Of a stretch of DNA of 64,000 nucleotides, positions 1 to 9,834 are shown in pieces. Numbering within the stretch: position 1 is the first letter of the stretch; each line of letters begins with the position of its first letter. The notes under the pieces were generated by a model. The model was not told the origin of the DNA and did no database searches. It saw nothing but the letters and a program-made list of their open reading frames with translations. The position numbers and the translations under genes are program-made. Origin of the DNA: Brevundimonas sp. (GTDB lineage Bacteria; Pseudomonadota; Alphaproteobacteria; Caulobacterales; Caulobacteraceae); NCBI GenBank assembly GCA_027531145.1, contig JAPZRF010000002.1:234291-298290 (forward strand). The letters run 5' to 3'.

Positions 1-1005
1 GACGGGGTGAAGCGGGCGATCGAGCGGCACCTGAAGCTGCCGGCCCGCGCCGCCGGTCTGGCGGCCCTGATGCTGGTCATCCTCGGCTTCCTTGCCCTGC
101 TCGGCATCATCGTGAACGGGGCGGCGGGCTTCTTCACCGACGCCTCGGGCGTATCGGCCAATCTCGGGCCGCGTCTCGACGCCATCCTGCGCGACGGGGC
201 CGCCCTGTTCGGGCTCGGCGCCGCCCCGACCGCCGCCGAACTCCTGGAGGATGTCGAGTTGCGCGGCTATCTGACCAGTCTCGCCTTCCAGGTCCAAGGC
301 ACCCTGTCGGGTGCCCTTTTCGTGCTGGTCTATCTGGGCTTCCTGCTCGCCGCCCAGGCCGGATTCCGCAAGAAACTGGTGGCCATGTTTCCCAACCGCG
401 AACTTCGCGGCGAAGCGCTGGCGGTGTTCGAGCGGGTCCGTTCCGGGGTTCAGGGCTATCTCTGGGTCCAGACCGTCACCGGGGCGATGATCTGCGCCGT
501 CGCCTGGGCCCTGATGCGCTTCGTGGGTCTGCACAACGCCGAGTTCTGGACCTTTGTCATCTTCATCGTGTGCTTCATTCCTGTTCTGGGCGGGGCCATC
601 GCCGGCCTCGCCCCGCCCCTGTTCGCCCTGGTGCAGTTCGAGAGCTACTGGCCGGCCCTGATCCTGCTGATCGGGTTGCAGGTGATCCTGTCCCTCGTCG
701 GCAATCTGGTGCAGCCGCGCATGCAGGGCGACAACCAGAACATCGATCCGGTGGTGGTGCTGCTGTCGCTGGCCCTGTGGGGCAAGCTCTGGGGCGTGAT
801 CGGCATGTTCCTGTCGACCCCGCTGGCGGTGATGATGATGGCCATCCTCGCCGAGTTTCGCGGCTCGCGCTGGATCGCCGTGCTGCTGTCCGGCGATGGC
901 GAGCCTGACGGGCCCCCGCGTCCCGGTTCGGGTCCGGGACAAGCGCATGGCCGCGACAAGCCGCCGCGCCGGTCGCAGCCGCAAACGCTGCCCCCGGAGC
1001 ATTGA
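1..1005 (+). CDS. AI-2E family transporter (5' end outside the window)
   Basis: The reading frame is open from the first base, so the true start lies upstream; a GTG at 7 is the first possible start inside the window. The visible 334 residues are a polytopic inner-membrane protein with long hydrophobic segments near residues 20-42, 105-125, 160-185, 190-225, 230-250 and 270-295. The segment with IVCFIPVLGGAIAG and the later GNLVQPRMQG fit the AI-2E (PerM/TqsA) family, whose members export small signals or solutes. The substrate cannot be told. The C-terminal tail after about residue 300 is polar and Pro/Arg/Gly-rich. A strong terminator-like hairpin follows about 120 bases downstream. Confidence 0.8.
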   Translation, partial: DGVKRAIERHLKLPARAAGLAALMLVILGFLALLGIIVNGAAGFFTDASGVSANLGPRLDAILRDGAALFGLGAAPTAAELLEDVELRGYLTSLAFQVQGTLSGALFVLVYLGFLLAAQAGFRKKLVAMFPNRELRGEALAVFERVRSGVQGYLWVQTVTGAMICAVAWALMRFVGLHNAEFWTFVIFIVCFIPVLGGAIAGLAPPLFALVQFESYWPALILLIGLQVILSLVGNLVQPRMQGDNQNIDPVVVLLSLALWGKLWGVIGMFLSTPLAVMMMAILAEFRGSRWIAVLLSGDGEPDGPPRPGSGPGQAHGRDKPPRRSQPQTLPPEH

Positions 1006-1124
1006 CGAGGGGCCAGGGGCTTCCCATTTCCCTGCCAAGGCAGGACCCCTTCCCACCCCCCTCCCGAAGGGGCCTGCCTGCAAGACAGCCGGTTCCTCCC
1101 TCCCCTCCCCCGGAACCGGTTACG

Positions 1125-1162
1125 AAGGCCGCCGGCAGCACCTGCGCCGGCGGTCTTTTCGT
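1125..1162 (+). terminator. Rho-independent terminator
   Basis: A 12-bp stem (1125-1136 pairing with 1146-1157, one G-T pair) with a 9-base loop runs into CTTTTCG. It lies between the AI-2E transporter gene and gdhZ, on the same strand. The preceding 1006-1124 stretch is a C-rich intergenic spacer with no credible gene. Confidence 0.65.
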
Positions 1163-1261
1163 TTGCGCCGGGCGTTTGATTTTGTCCGGTTGATCGGCGC
1201 GGCCATCGGTCTAGTTTGCGCGCCAGCAGCGGCCGCAGAGCCGAATTGGTACAGGATGCCG

Positions 1262-4200
1262 ATGTCCGCCCCCACGCGCCCCGCCCTTGCCCCCGTCGCC
1301 CAGGATGCGAAGACACTGACCCGCCTGTTCGCCGCCGCCGTTGGCCGTGCGGAGGCGGACCTCGGTCCGCCGGCGACCGACTACCTGGCCCAGGCCTGGG
1401 AAGACTATGTCGCGGACGAGACTCCCGAGGTGGACGTCCCGGACCTCGCCGCCCTGCTGGCCGAGGCTTGGCAGGGGGCGCTCGGGCGCGCCCCCGGCGA
1501 GCCCCCGCGCATCGGCGTGGCACCCCTCCGTGGCGCAGATGACCGGGCCACCGGCTATGGCCTCGTGCGCATCTTCCAGGACGACGCTCCGTTCCTCGTC
1601 GACAGCGTGATGGGCGAGCTGGCCGATGCTGGTGCCTCGGTCCGGGGCCTGTTCCACCCGGTCATTACCCTGCCGCGCGACGGCGGCGGCGGGCCGCGCG
1701 AATCCATCATTCTGGTGATCATCGATCCGGTGCCCCAGGAGCGGCGCGACGCGCTCGGGGAGGGGCTGGCGGCGGCCCTGGCCGATGTGCATGCGGCGGT
1801 GGCGGATCACCTGCCTATGGCCGGGCTGATGGCCGAGGCCGTGCGCCAGCTGGAAACGGTACCCGAAGGGCTGGACCCGGCAGTGGTGGCCGAGAATCTC
1901 GCCTTCCTGCGCTGGCTCGGGGCCGACCACTTCGTCTTCCTCGGGGCCCGTGAGTATGCCTATCCGCGCACGCCCGACGGCGGCTATGAAGCCGAGGCCC
2001 CGCTGGACCAGTCCGGCGAAGGGCTGGGCGTGTTACGCGATCCGGCCCGCACCGTGCTGCGCCGCGCATCCGAGCCGGCGGTCCTGACCCGGCAGATGAA
2101 GCGCCAGCTGGACCTGTCCGAGCCGGTCACCGTGGCCAAGGCCAACCTGCGCTCGCGCGTGCACCGCCGGGCCTATATGGACTACGTCGGGGTCAAGCGT
2201 TACGGGCCGGATGGCCGGCCCGCCGGCGAGACCCGCTTCGTCGGGCTGTTCACCGCCGACGCCTATGACCGCGCCGCCTGCGAGGTGCCGCTGATTCGGC
2301 GCAAGCTGGCCAACGCCCTGGCCCGCGCGGGCAAGCTGCCAGGCAGCCACAACGAGAAGCGCCTGAAAAACATCCTCGAGAACTACCCGCGCGACGAACT
2401 GTTCCAGATCAGCGAGGACGAGCTGCTCGACGTGGCGCTGGGCATCCTGCACCTGTACGACCGGCCCCGGGTCAAACTGTTCACCCGCAAGGACCCGTTC
2501 GACCGTTTCGTCTCGGTGCTCGCCTTCATTCCGCGCGAACGCTACGAGTCCAGCGTCCGCGAGCGCATTGGCCGGCTGCTGGTGCAGGCCTGGGGCGGGC
2601 GGCTGTCGGCCTGGTATCCGCAGCTTTCCGACGCCCCCCTGGTGCGCATCCACTACATCATCGGCTTGACCCCCGGTGATCACCCGATCCCCGACCCGGC
2701 CCTGCTCGAGGCGGCGGTGGTCGAGACCTCGCGCAGCTGGACCGACCGCTTCGAGGCGGCCGCGCGGGCCTCCGACTTCGCCGAGGCCCAGATCGGGGCC
2801 GTCAGCGCGCGCTGGGCCGAGGCTTTCGGTGCCGCCTACCGCGCCCGCTATGACGCTTTCGAGGCGATCACCGACCTGACCAGCATGGACAGCCTGAGTC
2901 CCGACGGGACCGGGCCGGACGGCATCGCCGTCCGAGCCTTCCGCGGGGCCGCCGACACGCCGCTGCAGTTCCGCTTCAAGCTCTACAAGCGCGGCGGGGC
3001 CGCCCCCCTGTCCGACGTGCTGCCGATCCTTGCGGACATGGGGCTGAAGACGCTGGAGGAATTCGGCCACGAGGTCCGCCCCGCGGGTGACGCGGCGATC
3101 CACATCCATGAGTTCCTGCTGGAGGACCCGCGCGGCGCGGACCTCGCCTTCGGCGATGTGCAGGCCCCGTTCGAGGCGGCCTTCAATGCGGTCTGGACCG
3201 GTCGCACCGAGAGTGACGGCTTCAACCGGCTGGTGCTGGAGCTGGGTGTGTCGTGGCGCGAGGCGGCCCTCATCCGCACCCTGGCCAAGTATCGCCAGCA
3301 GTCGGGCCTCGACCCCAGCCAGGCGGTGCAGGAAGAGGCACTGATCCTCTATCCGGATGTGGCCCGCGGCCTGCTGAAGCTGTTCCAGACCCGCTTCGAT
3401 CCGGCCGGCGGGTCGGTCGAGGCCCGGGCCGGCGCGGCCGCGGCGCTGAAGGCGGACATCGCCGGGGGCATCCAGGCGGTGAAGAGTCTCGAGCACGACC
3501 GGGTGCTGCGCAGGCTGGCCGAGCTGGTCGAGGCCATCAAGCGCACCAACTACTACCAGACCGACGCCTCCGGAGCGCCCAAGGCCTACATCTCGATCAA
3601 GATCGCCTCGCGCGAGCTCGAGGACCTGCCGCTGCCCAGGCCCTACCGCGAGATCTTCGTCTGGGCCCCGCACATCGAGGGGGTGCACCTGCGCTTCGGC
3701 CCGGTGGCCCGCGGCGGCCTGCGCTGGTCGGACCGGCGCGACGACTTCCGCACCGAGGTGCTGGGCCTGGTCAAGGCGCAGCAGGTAAAGAACGCGGTGA
3801 TCGTGCCGGTCGGCTCCAAGGGCGGCTTCTATCCGAAGGGCCTCAGCGCCCTGACCCGGGCCGGGGCCGACCGCGACACCATCCAGGCGGAGGCCATCCG
3901 CGCCTACCGCACCTTCCTCGCAGGCCTGCTCGACGTCACCGACAATATCGAGGCCGATGGTGGGGTGCGCCGCCCCGATGCGGTGGTGGCCTGGGAGGGG
4001 GATGACCCCTACCTCGTGGTCGCCGCCGACAAGGGGACGGCGACCTTCTCCGACATCGCCAATGGCGTCTCGGCCGACTACGGTTTCTGGCTGGGCGACG
4101 CCTTCGCCAGCGGCGGCTCGGCCGGCTACGACCACAAGGTCATGGGCATCACCGCCCGTGGGGCGTGGGAGGCCATCAAGCGCCACTTCCGCGAGATGGG

Positions 4201-6142
4201 CAAGGATATCCAGACCGAGCCCTTCTCCGTGGTCGGGGTCGGCGACATGTCCGGCGACGTGTTCGGCAACGGCATGCTGCTGTCGAAGGCCACGAAGCTG
4301 GTCGCTGCCTTTGACCACCGCGACATCTTCATCGACCCGAACCCGGACCCGGAGACCAGCTGGGTCGAGCGCCAGCGCATGTTCGAGCTGCCCCGCTCCT
4401 CCTGGCAGGACTATGACGTGTCGAAGATCTCCAGGGGCGGCGGGGTGTTCTCACGCTCGGCCAAGTCGATCGAGCTGTCGCCGGAAGCCCGCGCGGCGCT
4501 GGGCGTCGAGGCGGAGCACCTCGATCCGGCCACGCTGATGAACGCCATCCTCAAGGCCCCGGCTGAGCTGCTCTATCTCGGCGGCATCGGCACCTATGTG
4601 AAGGGTCCCGGCGAGACCGACATGCAGGTCGGCGACAAGGCCAATGACGCCCTCCGCGTCGAGGCCGGCGAGCTGCGGGTCAAGGTTGTGGGCGAAGGGG
4701 CCAACCTCGGCCTGACCCAGGCCGCCCGCATCGCCTTCGCCCTGAGTGGCGGCCGCATCAACACCGACGCCATCGACAACTCGGCCGGGGTCGATTCCTC
4801 GGACCACGAGGTCAACATCAAGATCCTGACCGGCTCGGCCATCGTCTCGGGCGCGCTCGAGGCGGAGGATCGCAACCCGCTGCTCGCCTCGATGACCGAG
4901 GAGGTGGCGCAGAAGGTGCTGGCCCACAACATCGACCAGACCCTGGCCCTGACCCTGCGCGAGGCCCAGGGCGTGGCCGAGCTGGACGCCCAGCAGGCCT
5001 TCATGCGCCGCCTGGGCGAGGCCGGCCGGCTGGACCGCAAGGTCGAGGGCCTGCCCTCCGACGCCCAGATCGCCGAGCGCCGTGACCAGGGCAAGGCCCT
5101 GACCCGGCCGGAGCTGGCCGTGTTGCTGGCCTATTCCAAGCTGGAGCTGAGCGAGGCCATCGTCGCCTCGAAGGCCCCCGAGGATCCGTTCTTCGAGGAG
5201 ACCCTGATCCGCTACTTCCCCGGACCGCTGGCCCGCTTCGAGGGGGAGATGAAGACCCACCGGCTGCGGCGCGAGATCGTCGCCACGGTGATGGCCAACG
5301 AGATCGTCAACATGGCCGGCTTCACCTTCCCGGCCCGGCTGACGGCGGCCGCAGAGTGCGACACCACCGCCCTGGTGGTGGCCTTCGAGGCGGCGCGGCG
5401 GGTGTTCCGCCTCGACGAGGCCTGGGACGCGGTGTCGGCGCTGGACCTGAAGATCCCGGCCGAGGCCCAGACCGCCCTCTATGGCGAGGTGGCCACGGCC
5501 CTGCGCCGCCAGACCCTGTGGCTGGCGCGGCGCGCCCAGGGCGGCGGCCGCGGCGTGGCCGAGCTGATCGCCACCTACCGGCCGACCGCGGACGCTCTGC
5601 GCGGCTCCGGGGCCGATGTGCTGTCGCGCTTCGCCCAGTCGCGGCTGGCCGAGCGGGTCGAGGCCCTGACGGCGCTCGGCGCGCCGGCCGGCCTCGCCGC
5701 CGACCTGGCCATGCTGCAGCCGCTGGTGCCGGCCGCCGACATCGGCGACCTGGCCCGTCAGGCCGGCTGGCAGGACCCGGCCATGGCCCGGGTCTATCAC
5801 CAGGTCGGGGCCGCCTTCGACTTCGACCGGCTGCGCGTCGCCGCCCGCCAGGTGCCGTCCGAGGATCAGTACGACCGGCTGGCGGTGCGCCGCCTGATCG
5901 GCGAGCTTATGACGGCCCAGATGGAGCTGACCACCGCCGTCGCGGCCGCAACGGACGCCTCGGTCGGCGACAGCGAGGCGGCCGCCGAGGCGGCGGTCGA
6001 CGCCTGGATCGGCCCGCGTCTGGCCGAGGTCGAGGGGCTGCGCGCCAGCGTTGACGAGATTGAGCAGTCGGGCCGCGGCTGGTCGTTCGCCAAGCTGACG
6101 ATCGCCCAAGGCGCGATCCGCAGCTTCGCCCGCGCCCTCTAG
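1262..6142 (+). CDS. gdhZ: NAD-specific glutamate dehydrogenase, large 180-kDa class
   Basis: Catalyses NAD-dependent oxidative deamination of glutamate to 2-oxoglutarate and ammonia in the cytoplasm. At about 1626 residues it matches the long bacterial GDH class and not the 450-residue hexameric enzymes. The N-terminal half carries regulatory ACT-like regions (for example DDAPFLVDSVMGELADAG). The catalytic core has RGGLRWSDRRDDFRTEVLGL, then VPVGSKGGF, and a nucleotide-binding region around GVGDMSGDVFGNGML. An upstream ATG at 1256 is in frame; 1262 was chosen because AGGA at 1253-1256 gives good spacing. The frame is open back to 896 but overlaps the preceding gene and a terminator, so that extension is not coding. 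In Caulobacter GdhZ also links glutamate metabolism to FtsZ control; the same role here is inference. Confidence 0.93.
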   Translation: MSAPTRPALAPVAQDAKTLTRLFAAAVGRAEADLGPPATDYLAQAWEDYVADETPEVDVPDLAALLAEAWQGALGRAPGEPPRIGVAPLRGADDRATGYGLVRIFQDDAPFLVDSVMGELADAGASVRGLFHPVITLPRDGGGGPRESIILVIIDPVPQERRDALGEGLAAALADVHAAVADHLPMAGLMAEAVRQLETVPEGLDPAVVAENLAFLRWLGADHFVFLGAREYAYPRTPDGGYEAEAPLDQSGEGLGVLRDPARTVLRRASEPAVLTRQMKRQLDLSEPVTVAKANLRSRVHRRAYMDYVGVKRYGPDGRPAGETRFVGLFTADAYDRAACEVPLIRRKLANALARAGKLPGSHNEKRLKNILENYPRDELFQISEDELLDVALGILHLYDRPRVKLFTRKDPFDRFVSVLAFIPRERYESSVRERIGRLLVQAWGGRLSAWYPQLSDAPLVRIHYIIGLTPGDHPIPDPALLEAAVVETSRSWTDRFEAAARASDFAEAQIGAVSARWAEAFGAAYRARYDAFEAITDLTSMDSLSPDGTGPDGIAVRAFRGAADTPLQFRFKLYKRGGAAPLSDVLPILADMGLKTLEEFGHEVRPAGDAAIHIHEFLLEDPRGADLAFGDVQAPFEAAFNAVWTGRTESDGFNRLVLELGVSWREAALIRTLAKYRQQSGLDPSQAVQEEALILYPDVARGLLKLFQTRFDPAGGSVEARAGAAAALKADIAGGIQAVKSLEHDRVLRRLAELVEAIKRTNYYQTDASGAPKAYISIKIASRELEDLPLPRPYREIFVWAPHIEGVHLRFGPVARGGLRWSDRRDDFRTEVLGLVKAQQVKNAVIVPVGSKGGFYPKGLSALTRAGADRDTIQAEAIRAYRTFLAGLLDVTDNIEADGGVRRPDAVVAWEGDDPYLVVAADKGTATFSDIANGVSADYGFWLGDAFASGGSAGYDHKVMGITARGAWEAIKRHFREMGKDIQTEPFSVVGVGDMSGDVFGNGMLLSKATKLVAAFDHRDIFIDPNPDPETSWVERQRMFELPRSSWQDYDVSKISRGGGVFSRSAKSIELSPEARAALGVEAEHLDPATLMNAILKAPAELLYLGGIGTYVKGPGETDMQVGDKANDALRVEAGELRVKVVGEGANLGLTQAARIAFALSGGRINTDAIDNSAGVDSSDHEVNIKILTGSAIVSGALEAEDRNPLLASMTEEVAQKVLAHNIDQTLALTLREAQGVAELDAQQAFMRRLGEAGRLDRKVEGLPSDAQIAERRDQGKALTRPELAVLLAYSKLELSEAIVASKAPEDPFFEETLIRYFPGPLARFEGEMKTHRLRREIVATVMANEIVNMAGFTFPARLTAAAECDTTALVVAFEAARRVFRLDEAWDAVSALDLKIPAEAQTALYGEVATALRRQTLWLARRAQGGGRGVAELIATYRPTADALRGSGADVLSRFAQSRLAERVEALTALGAPAGLAADLAMLQPLVPAADIGDLARQAGWQDPAMARVYHQVGAAFDFDRLRVAARQVPSEDQYDRLAVRRLIGELMTAQMELTTAVAAATDASVGDSEAAAEAAVDAWIGPRLAEVEGLRASVDEIEQSGRGWSFAKLTIAQGAIRSFARAL

Positions 6143-6166
6143 CGCACCGGGCAGGGGAGGGGGCTG

Positions 6167-6631
6167 ATGCCGCGCAAGTTCCTCGTCGTCGCCGACGACA
6201 CGCCGGAGTTCCCGACTGCCCTGGCCTTCGCCGCCCGGCGGGCCCGGGCCACGGGCGGGCGGGTGGCGCTGCTGCGCGTCATCTCGCCCACCCACGACGA
6301 GCACTGGTCGGGGGTGCGCGAGGAGATCGAACGCCAGCTGCGCGCCGAGGCCGAGGCCCTGCTGCGCCGCTTCGCCGAGGAGGCGGAGGCACGTTCCGGG
6401 GCCCAGCCGGTGCTGCTGATCGAGAGCGGCGACACCCAGGCCGCGATCCGCAAGGCGGTGACCGACGACCCGGAGATCAAGATTCTCGTGCTCGCTGCCG
6501 GGTCCGGGGGGCGGGGTCCGGGCCCGCTGATCAGCGCCCTCCTCAAGCAGGGCGGGCTGGCGAGCCGCCGCCTGCCGGTCACCATCGTGCCCGGCGACCT
6601 GTCCGAGGCCGAGCTCGAGGATCTGGCCTGA
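6167..6631 (+). CDS. Universal stress protein (UspA family)
   Basis: A 154-residue protein, the usual length of a single Usp domain. It starts with the typical beta strand RKFLVVADDTPEF and ends with the family's nucleotide-loop pattern, here GSGGRGPGPLIS followed by the strand LPVTIVPG. This suggests ATP-type binding in the cytoplasm. It is 24 bases downstream of gdhZ behind a strong GGGAGGGG ribosome-binding site and is probably cotranscribed. Its physiological role is unknown. It marks the left edge of normal-GC sequence before the lower-GC restriction-modification-like cassette. Confidence 0.85.
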   Translation: MPRKFLVVADDTPEFPTALAFAARRARATGGRVALLRVISPTHDEHWSGVREEIERQLRAEAEALLRRFAEEAEARSGAQPVLLIESGDTQAAIRKAVTDDPEIKILVLAAGSGGRGPGPLISALLKQGGLASRRLPVTIVPGDLSEAELEDLA

Positions 6632-6762
6632 CGCGAATGACAAGTGACTCCGTTCGCCCTATGCACCCGCCTCGCGGCTGGAGGAGCGATGGTCATGTTG
6701 CCCTTAGTGTTCGCCCGCGCTACAGTATCGGTGGTGGCGCGGCTCTGGTGTAACTACCCTCC

Positions 6763-7668
6763 ATGCGCCTTCCCCATCCAATCCCCTACCAAGGGTCAAA
6801 GCGAAATCTGGCGCAGCTGATTGCGCCTTGCATTCCGGCCAACATCGACCGCTGGTATGAACCCTTCGCCGGGTCTGCCGCGATGACGATTTGGGCTGCC
6901 AGCCGAGGTGTCGCCAACCGCTACATCATCAGCGACGCATTGATCCCGATCACCGAACTCTGGTCCGCCATTATCGAGCACCCGGCCGAGACCTCTGCTC
7001 GATACCGAGAGGTATGGTATGGTCAGTCGACAGCTGGCATTGGCTACTTCAACGAAGTGCGATCACGCTACAACGACCACCGAGACCCCATAGATCTCCT
7101 CTACCTTATCTGCCGGTGCGTGAAGAACGCCGTCCGCTTCAACAAGGCTGGGCGGTTCACTCAGTCTCATGACAAACGCCGCCTGGGAATGCGACCAGAG
7201 AAGATGGAGGCCGCTATCGCCGAGACCTCGCAACTGCTCCGCGGTAAAACCGAAGTTCGGGCGGGAGATTGGCTCCAGACGACAGCCGACGCGGGAAAGA
7301 ACGACTTCGTCTACATGGACCCGCCATATCTCGGGACCACCGTTGGCCGCGATAAGCGCTATGCGGAGCAACTAGAACTCGACCGCCTCACCGCTGGGCT
7401 CGCCGATCTGCTGACCCGGCGGATAAGGTTTGCCTTGTCCTACGACGGCATGACTGGCGAGAAGACCTACGGACCGCCTCTCCCAAGCGAACTTGGGCTG
7501 ACCCGACTCCTTCTCCATGCGGGGAAGTCGAGCCAAGCGACCCTATCAGGGCGCTCTGAAGAGACCATCGAGAGCCTGTATCTGTCTCCGGGCCTTGCGG
7601 AGGCGACCAACGAGATCATCCGACGAGAGGCGCGTCAGCCGTCGTTCGCTTTTGCACGAGCAAGCTGA
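6763..7668 (+). CDS. DNA adenine-N6 methyltransferase (D12 / Dam class)
   Basis: A 301-residue S-adenosylmethionine-dependent adenine methylase. Motifs are in the order of the D12 (alpha) class: PYQGSKRNLA at residues 8-17, the SAM-binding motif YEPFAGSAAM near 33-42, and the catalytic DPPY near residue 187 (YMDPPYLGTT). The gene is clearly less GC-rich than its neighbours and uses codons such as ATA, AGA and TTA-rich stretches, which suggests horizontal transfer. Its 3' end overlaps by 34 bases the 3' end of a converging HNH endonuclease gene, so the two look like a type II restriction-modification pair. The recognition sequence cannot be read from the sequence. No strong ribosome-binding site precedes the ATG. 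Confidence 0.88.
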   Translation: MRLPHPIPYQGSKRNLAQLIAPCIPANIDRWYEPFAGSAAMTIWAASRGVANRYIISDALIPITELWSAIIEHPAETSARYREVWYGQSTAGIGYFNEVRSRYNDHRDPIDLLYLICRCVKNAVRFNKAGRFTQSHDKRRLGMRPEKMEAAIAETSQLLRGKTEVRAGDWLQTTADAGKNDFVYMDPPYLGTTVGRDKRYAEQLELDRLTAGLADLLTRRIRFALSYDGMTGEKTYGPPLPSELGLTRLLLHAGKSSQATLSGRSEETIESLYLSPGLAEATNEIIRREARQPSFAFARAS

Positions 7669-8378
7669 ATCAGCAGTTCAGCGACCGTCAGCCCCTCGCG
7701 CGTCGCAACTTGTTGCAGTCGATCATGGACGTCAACGTCGGCACCCTGCCAAGCGATGTTTGTCCGCCTAATCTGCTGCATGGCGATGTGATCGTAGGCC
7801 TCGGGGAAAGCCCAGAAGCAACGCGCGCAGATAGTCGGGTCGCGCATGGCTGGGGTCATGTTTTGGCAGGTTTCACAGGACCAGGACTTGGCGCGCTGGC
7901 TGGACGCGTCCAGCAGCATGTAGGCTTCAACGTCATGATCGGCGAGGCCCGCGTCGCCAGCGATCCGGTAGGGGATGCGATGGTCAATCTGGAGGACACG
8001 TTCATCTAGCTTGGCACCGGTGATGCAGTCGATTGAGCCATAGCGGGCGATCAGCGCGACCTTAAACTTCTTCGGAAGTGCAGAACGACCGCCGACCCGT
8101 CCTTCCTGAATGTTGGCAGCGGAGCCGAATGAATAAACGGCCATTCTCTGGCCGGAACGGGAGGTCCCCCTTCCGGTAATGATTGGAATTCCAGCGTCTC
8201 GAACGTCACCGATTGCGCGCGGAGGGTGATTGTATCCGAGATCATTGATCTCGTCGGTGCTGATCGCGCCCTTGTCTAGCATCACCTTCAGAACGTCAGC
8301 TGCCCGCTTCGAGCCGCCACCGTCGATGACCTTTTCGGCGAGTTCCCGGATCGCCGGTTCAATGTCAGCGGGCATCAT
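7635..8378 (-). CDS. HNH endonuclease, probable restriction enzyme partner of the adjacent methylase
   Basis: A 247-residue protein. The N-terminal 60 residues look like a winged-helix DNA-binding region (KGAISTDEINDLGY). The middle carries an HNH-like core with LQIDHRIPYRI near residue 128. A Cys4 zinc ribbon follows (CETCQN ... CARCFW), typical of HNH nucleases. A C-terminal helix resembles a small DNA-binding or dimerisation segment. It starts at paired ATG codons (8378 and 8375) behind GGAAG. It converges on the methyltransferase gene with 34 bases of shared 3' coding sequence. GC content is low like the methylase, so both probably arrived together. A stand-alone or modification-dependent nuclease is possible; the restriction role is inferred from the pairing. 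Confidence 0.75.
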   Translation of the reverse strand: MMPADIEPAIRELAEKVIDGGGSKRAADVLKVMLDKGAISTDEINDLGYNHPPRAIGDVRDAGIPIITGRGTSRSGQRMAVYSFGSAANIQEGRVGGRSALPKKFKVALIARYGSIDCITGAKLDERVLQIDHRIPYRIAGDAGLADHDVEAYMLLDASSQRAKSWSCETCQNMTPAMRDPTICARCFWAFPEAYDHIAMQQIRRTNIAWQGADVDVHDRLQQVATREGLTVAELLIQLARAKANDG

Positions 8379-8526
8379 CTTCCAACTTAGAGGACCGAGC
8401 AGCTGGAGCGTGGCAACTGTAGGTTAATGCCGGATTAGGAGTGAACGGCGCTACCTCGCCTGATCCCGGCGCCGATCACCCCTCCGCCCCCTCCCGTCGG
8501 GGCCCGGCGCGTCCTATGTGGCGGGG
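8379..8526. other. Right boundary of the low-GC cassette
   Basis: This 148-base gap between the HNH gene and hslU changes from AT-richer sequence to the C-rich composition of the host at about 8450. No direct repeat, att-like core or transposase remnant was recognised. hslV, which usually precedes hslU, is not here. Confidence 0.4.
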
Positions 8527-9828
8527 ATGACGGACCTTTCCCCCCGCGAGATCGTCTCCGAGCTCGATCGCTTCATCGTCGGCCAGGCCGAGGCCAAGCG
8601 CGCCGTGGCCGTGGCCCTGCGCAACCGCTGGCGGCGCAAGCGCGTCCCCGAGGACCTGCGCGACGAGGTCACGCCCAGGAACATCCTGATGATCGGCCCC
8701 ACGGGGGTCGGCAAGACCGAGATCGCCCGGCGGCTGGCGAAGCTGGCCGGCGCGCCCTTCCTCAAGGTCGAGGCCACCAGGTTCACCGAGGTCGGCTATG
8801 TCGGGCGCGACGTGGACCAGATCGTGCGCGACCTGGTCGAGGCGGCGCTGGTGATGGTGCGCGACCGCCGCCGCGGCGAGGTGCGGGCCCGGGCCGAGGG
8901 CCAGGCCGAGGAGCGGCTGCTGGAGGCGCTGGTCGGGCCCGGGGCCCAGCCGGCCACTCGCGACGCCTTCCGCCGCAAGCTGCGCGCCGGAGAGCTGGAC
9001 GACCGCGAGATCGACCTGGCCCTGGCCGAGGCGGCACCGAGCCTGCCCGGGCTGGACCTGCCCGGCGGCGGCCAGATGGGGCTGCTCAACCTGTCGGAAG
9101 TGTTCGGCAAGCTGGCCGGCGGCCGCACCCGCACCGTGCGCGTGACGCTGCGCGACGCCTGGGCCCCGCTGATCGCCGAGGAGAGCGACAAGCTGCTCGA
9201 CGCCGAGAGCCTGACCCGAGAGGCGGTGTCGCTGGCCGAGAACGAGGGCATCGTCTTCCTCGACGAGATCGACAAGGTGGCGGCCCGGTCCGAGGCGCGC
9301 GGTGCCGACGTCAGCCGCGAGGGGGTGCAGCGTGACCTGCTGCCCCTGATCGAGGGCACCACGGTGTCGACGAAGTACGGGCCGGTGAAGTCGGACCATG
9401 TGCTGTTCATCGCCTCGGGCGCCTTCCATGTGGCCAAGCCCTCGGACCTGCTGCCTGAGCTGCAGGGCCGGCTGCCGATCCGGGTCGAGCTCAAGGCCCT
9501 GACCCGCGACGACTTCCGCCGCATCCTGACCGAGCCGGAGGCCAATCTGATCCGTCAGAACCAGGCCCTGCTGGCCACCGAGGGAGTGACGCTGGAGGTC
9601 ACGCCCGACGGGGTGGAGGCCCTCGCCGACGCGGCGGTAGCGGCCAATTCGGCGGTGGAGAACATCGGTGCCCGGCGGCTGCAGACGGTGATCGAGCGGG
9701 TGCTGGAGGAGACCAGCTTCCGCGCCGCGGACCTGTCGGGCCAGACGGTGACCGTCGACGCCGCCCTGGTGCGCGAGCGGGTCGGTGAGCTGGCCGGCGA
9801 CGCGGACCTGAGCCGCTACATTCTCTGA
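8527..9828 (+). CDS. hslU: ATP-dependent protease ATPase subunit HslU
   Basis: An AAA+ unfoldase that feeds substrates to the HslV peptidase in the cytoplasm. It has 433 residues, the normal size. The Walker A motif GPTGVGKT is near residue 57, the substrate pore motif GYVGRDV near 90, and the Walker B motif FLDEID near residue 245 with the following I domain boundaries. The C-terminus ends SRYIL, the conserved tail that inserts into HslV. ATG 8527 is preferred over the in-frame GTG at 8518. The hslV gene normally found just upstream is absent; the restriction-modification-like cassette occupies that side. Confidence 0.95.
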   Translation: MTDLSPREIVSELDRFIVGQAEAKRAVAVALRNRWRRKRVPEDLRDEVTPRNILMIGPTGVGKTEIARRLAKLAGAPFLKVEATRFTEVGYVGRDVDQIVRDLVEAALVMVRDRRRGEVRARAEGQAEERLLEALVGPGAQPATRDAFRRKLRAGELDDREIDLALAEAAPSLPGLDLPGGGQMGLLNLSEVFGKLAGGRTRTVRVTLRDAWAPLIAEESDKLLDAESLTREAVSLAENEGIVFLDEIDKVAARSEARGADVSREGVQRDLLPLIEGTTVSTKYGPVKSDHVLFIASGAFHVAKPSDLLPELQGRLPIRVELKALTRDDFRRILTEPEANLIRQNQALLATEGVTLEVTPDGVEALADAAVAANSAVENIGARRLQTVIERVLEETSFRAADLSGQTVTVDAALVRERVGELAGDADLSRYIL

Positions 9829-9834
9829 GGGATA

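Noticed and set aside
2033..6643. Long leftward open frames (761 and 730 codons) opposite gdhZ
   Set aside because: They are antisense to a gene with clear family motifs. In DNA of about 70 percent GC, long antisense frames arise from biased codon use; their translations are repetitive Gly/Ala/Arg/Leu with no domain.
6689..6830. Short frame starting ATGGTCATG with GGAGG upstream, running into the methyltransferase gene
   Set aside because: About 40 codons without a recognisable product, overlapping the methylase in another frame. A leader peptide is possible but nothing else supports it.
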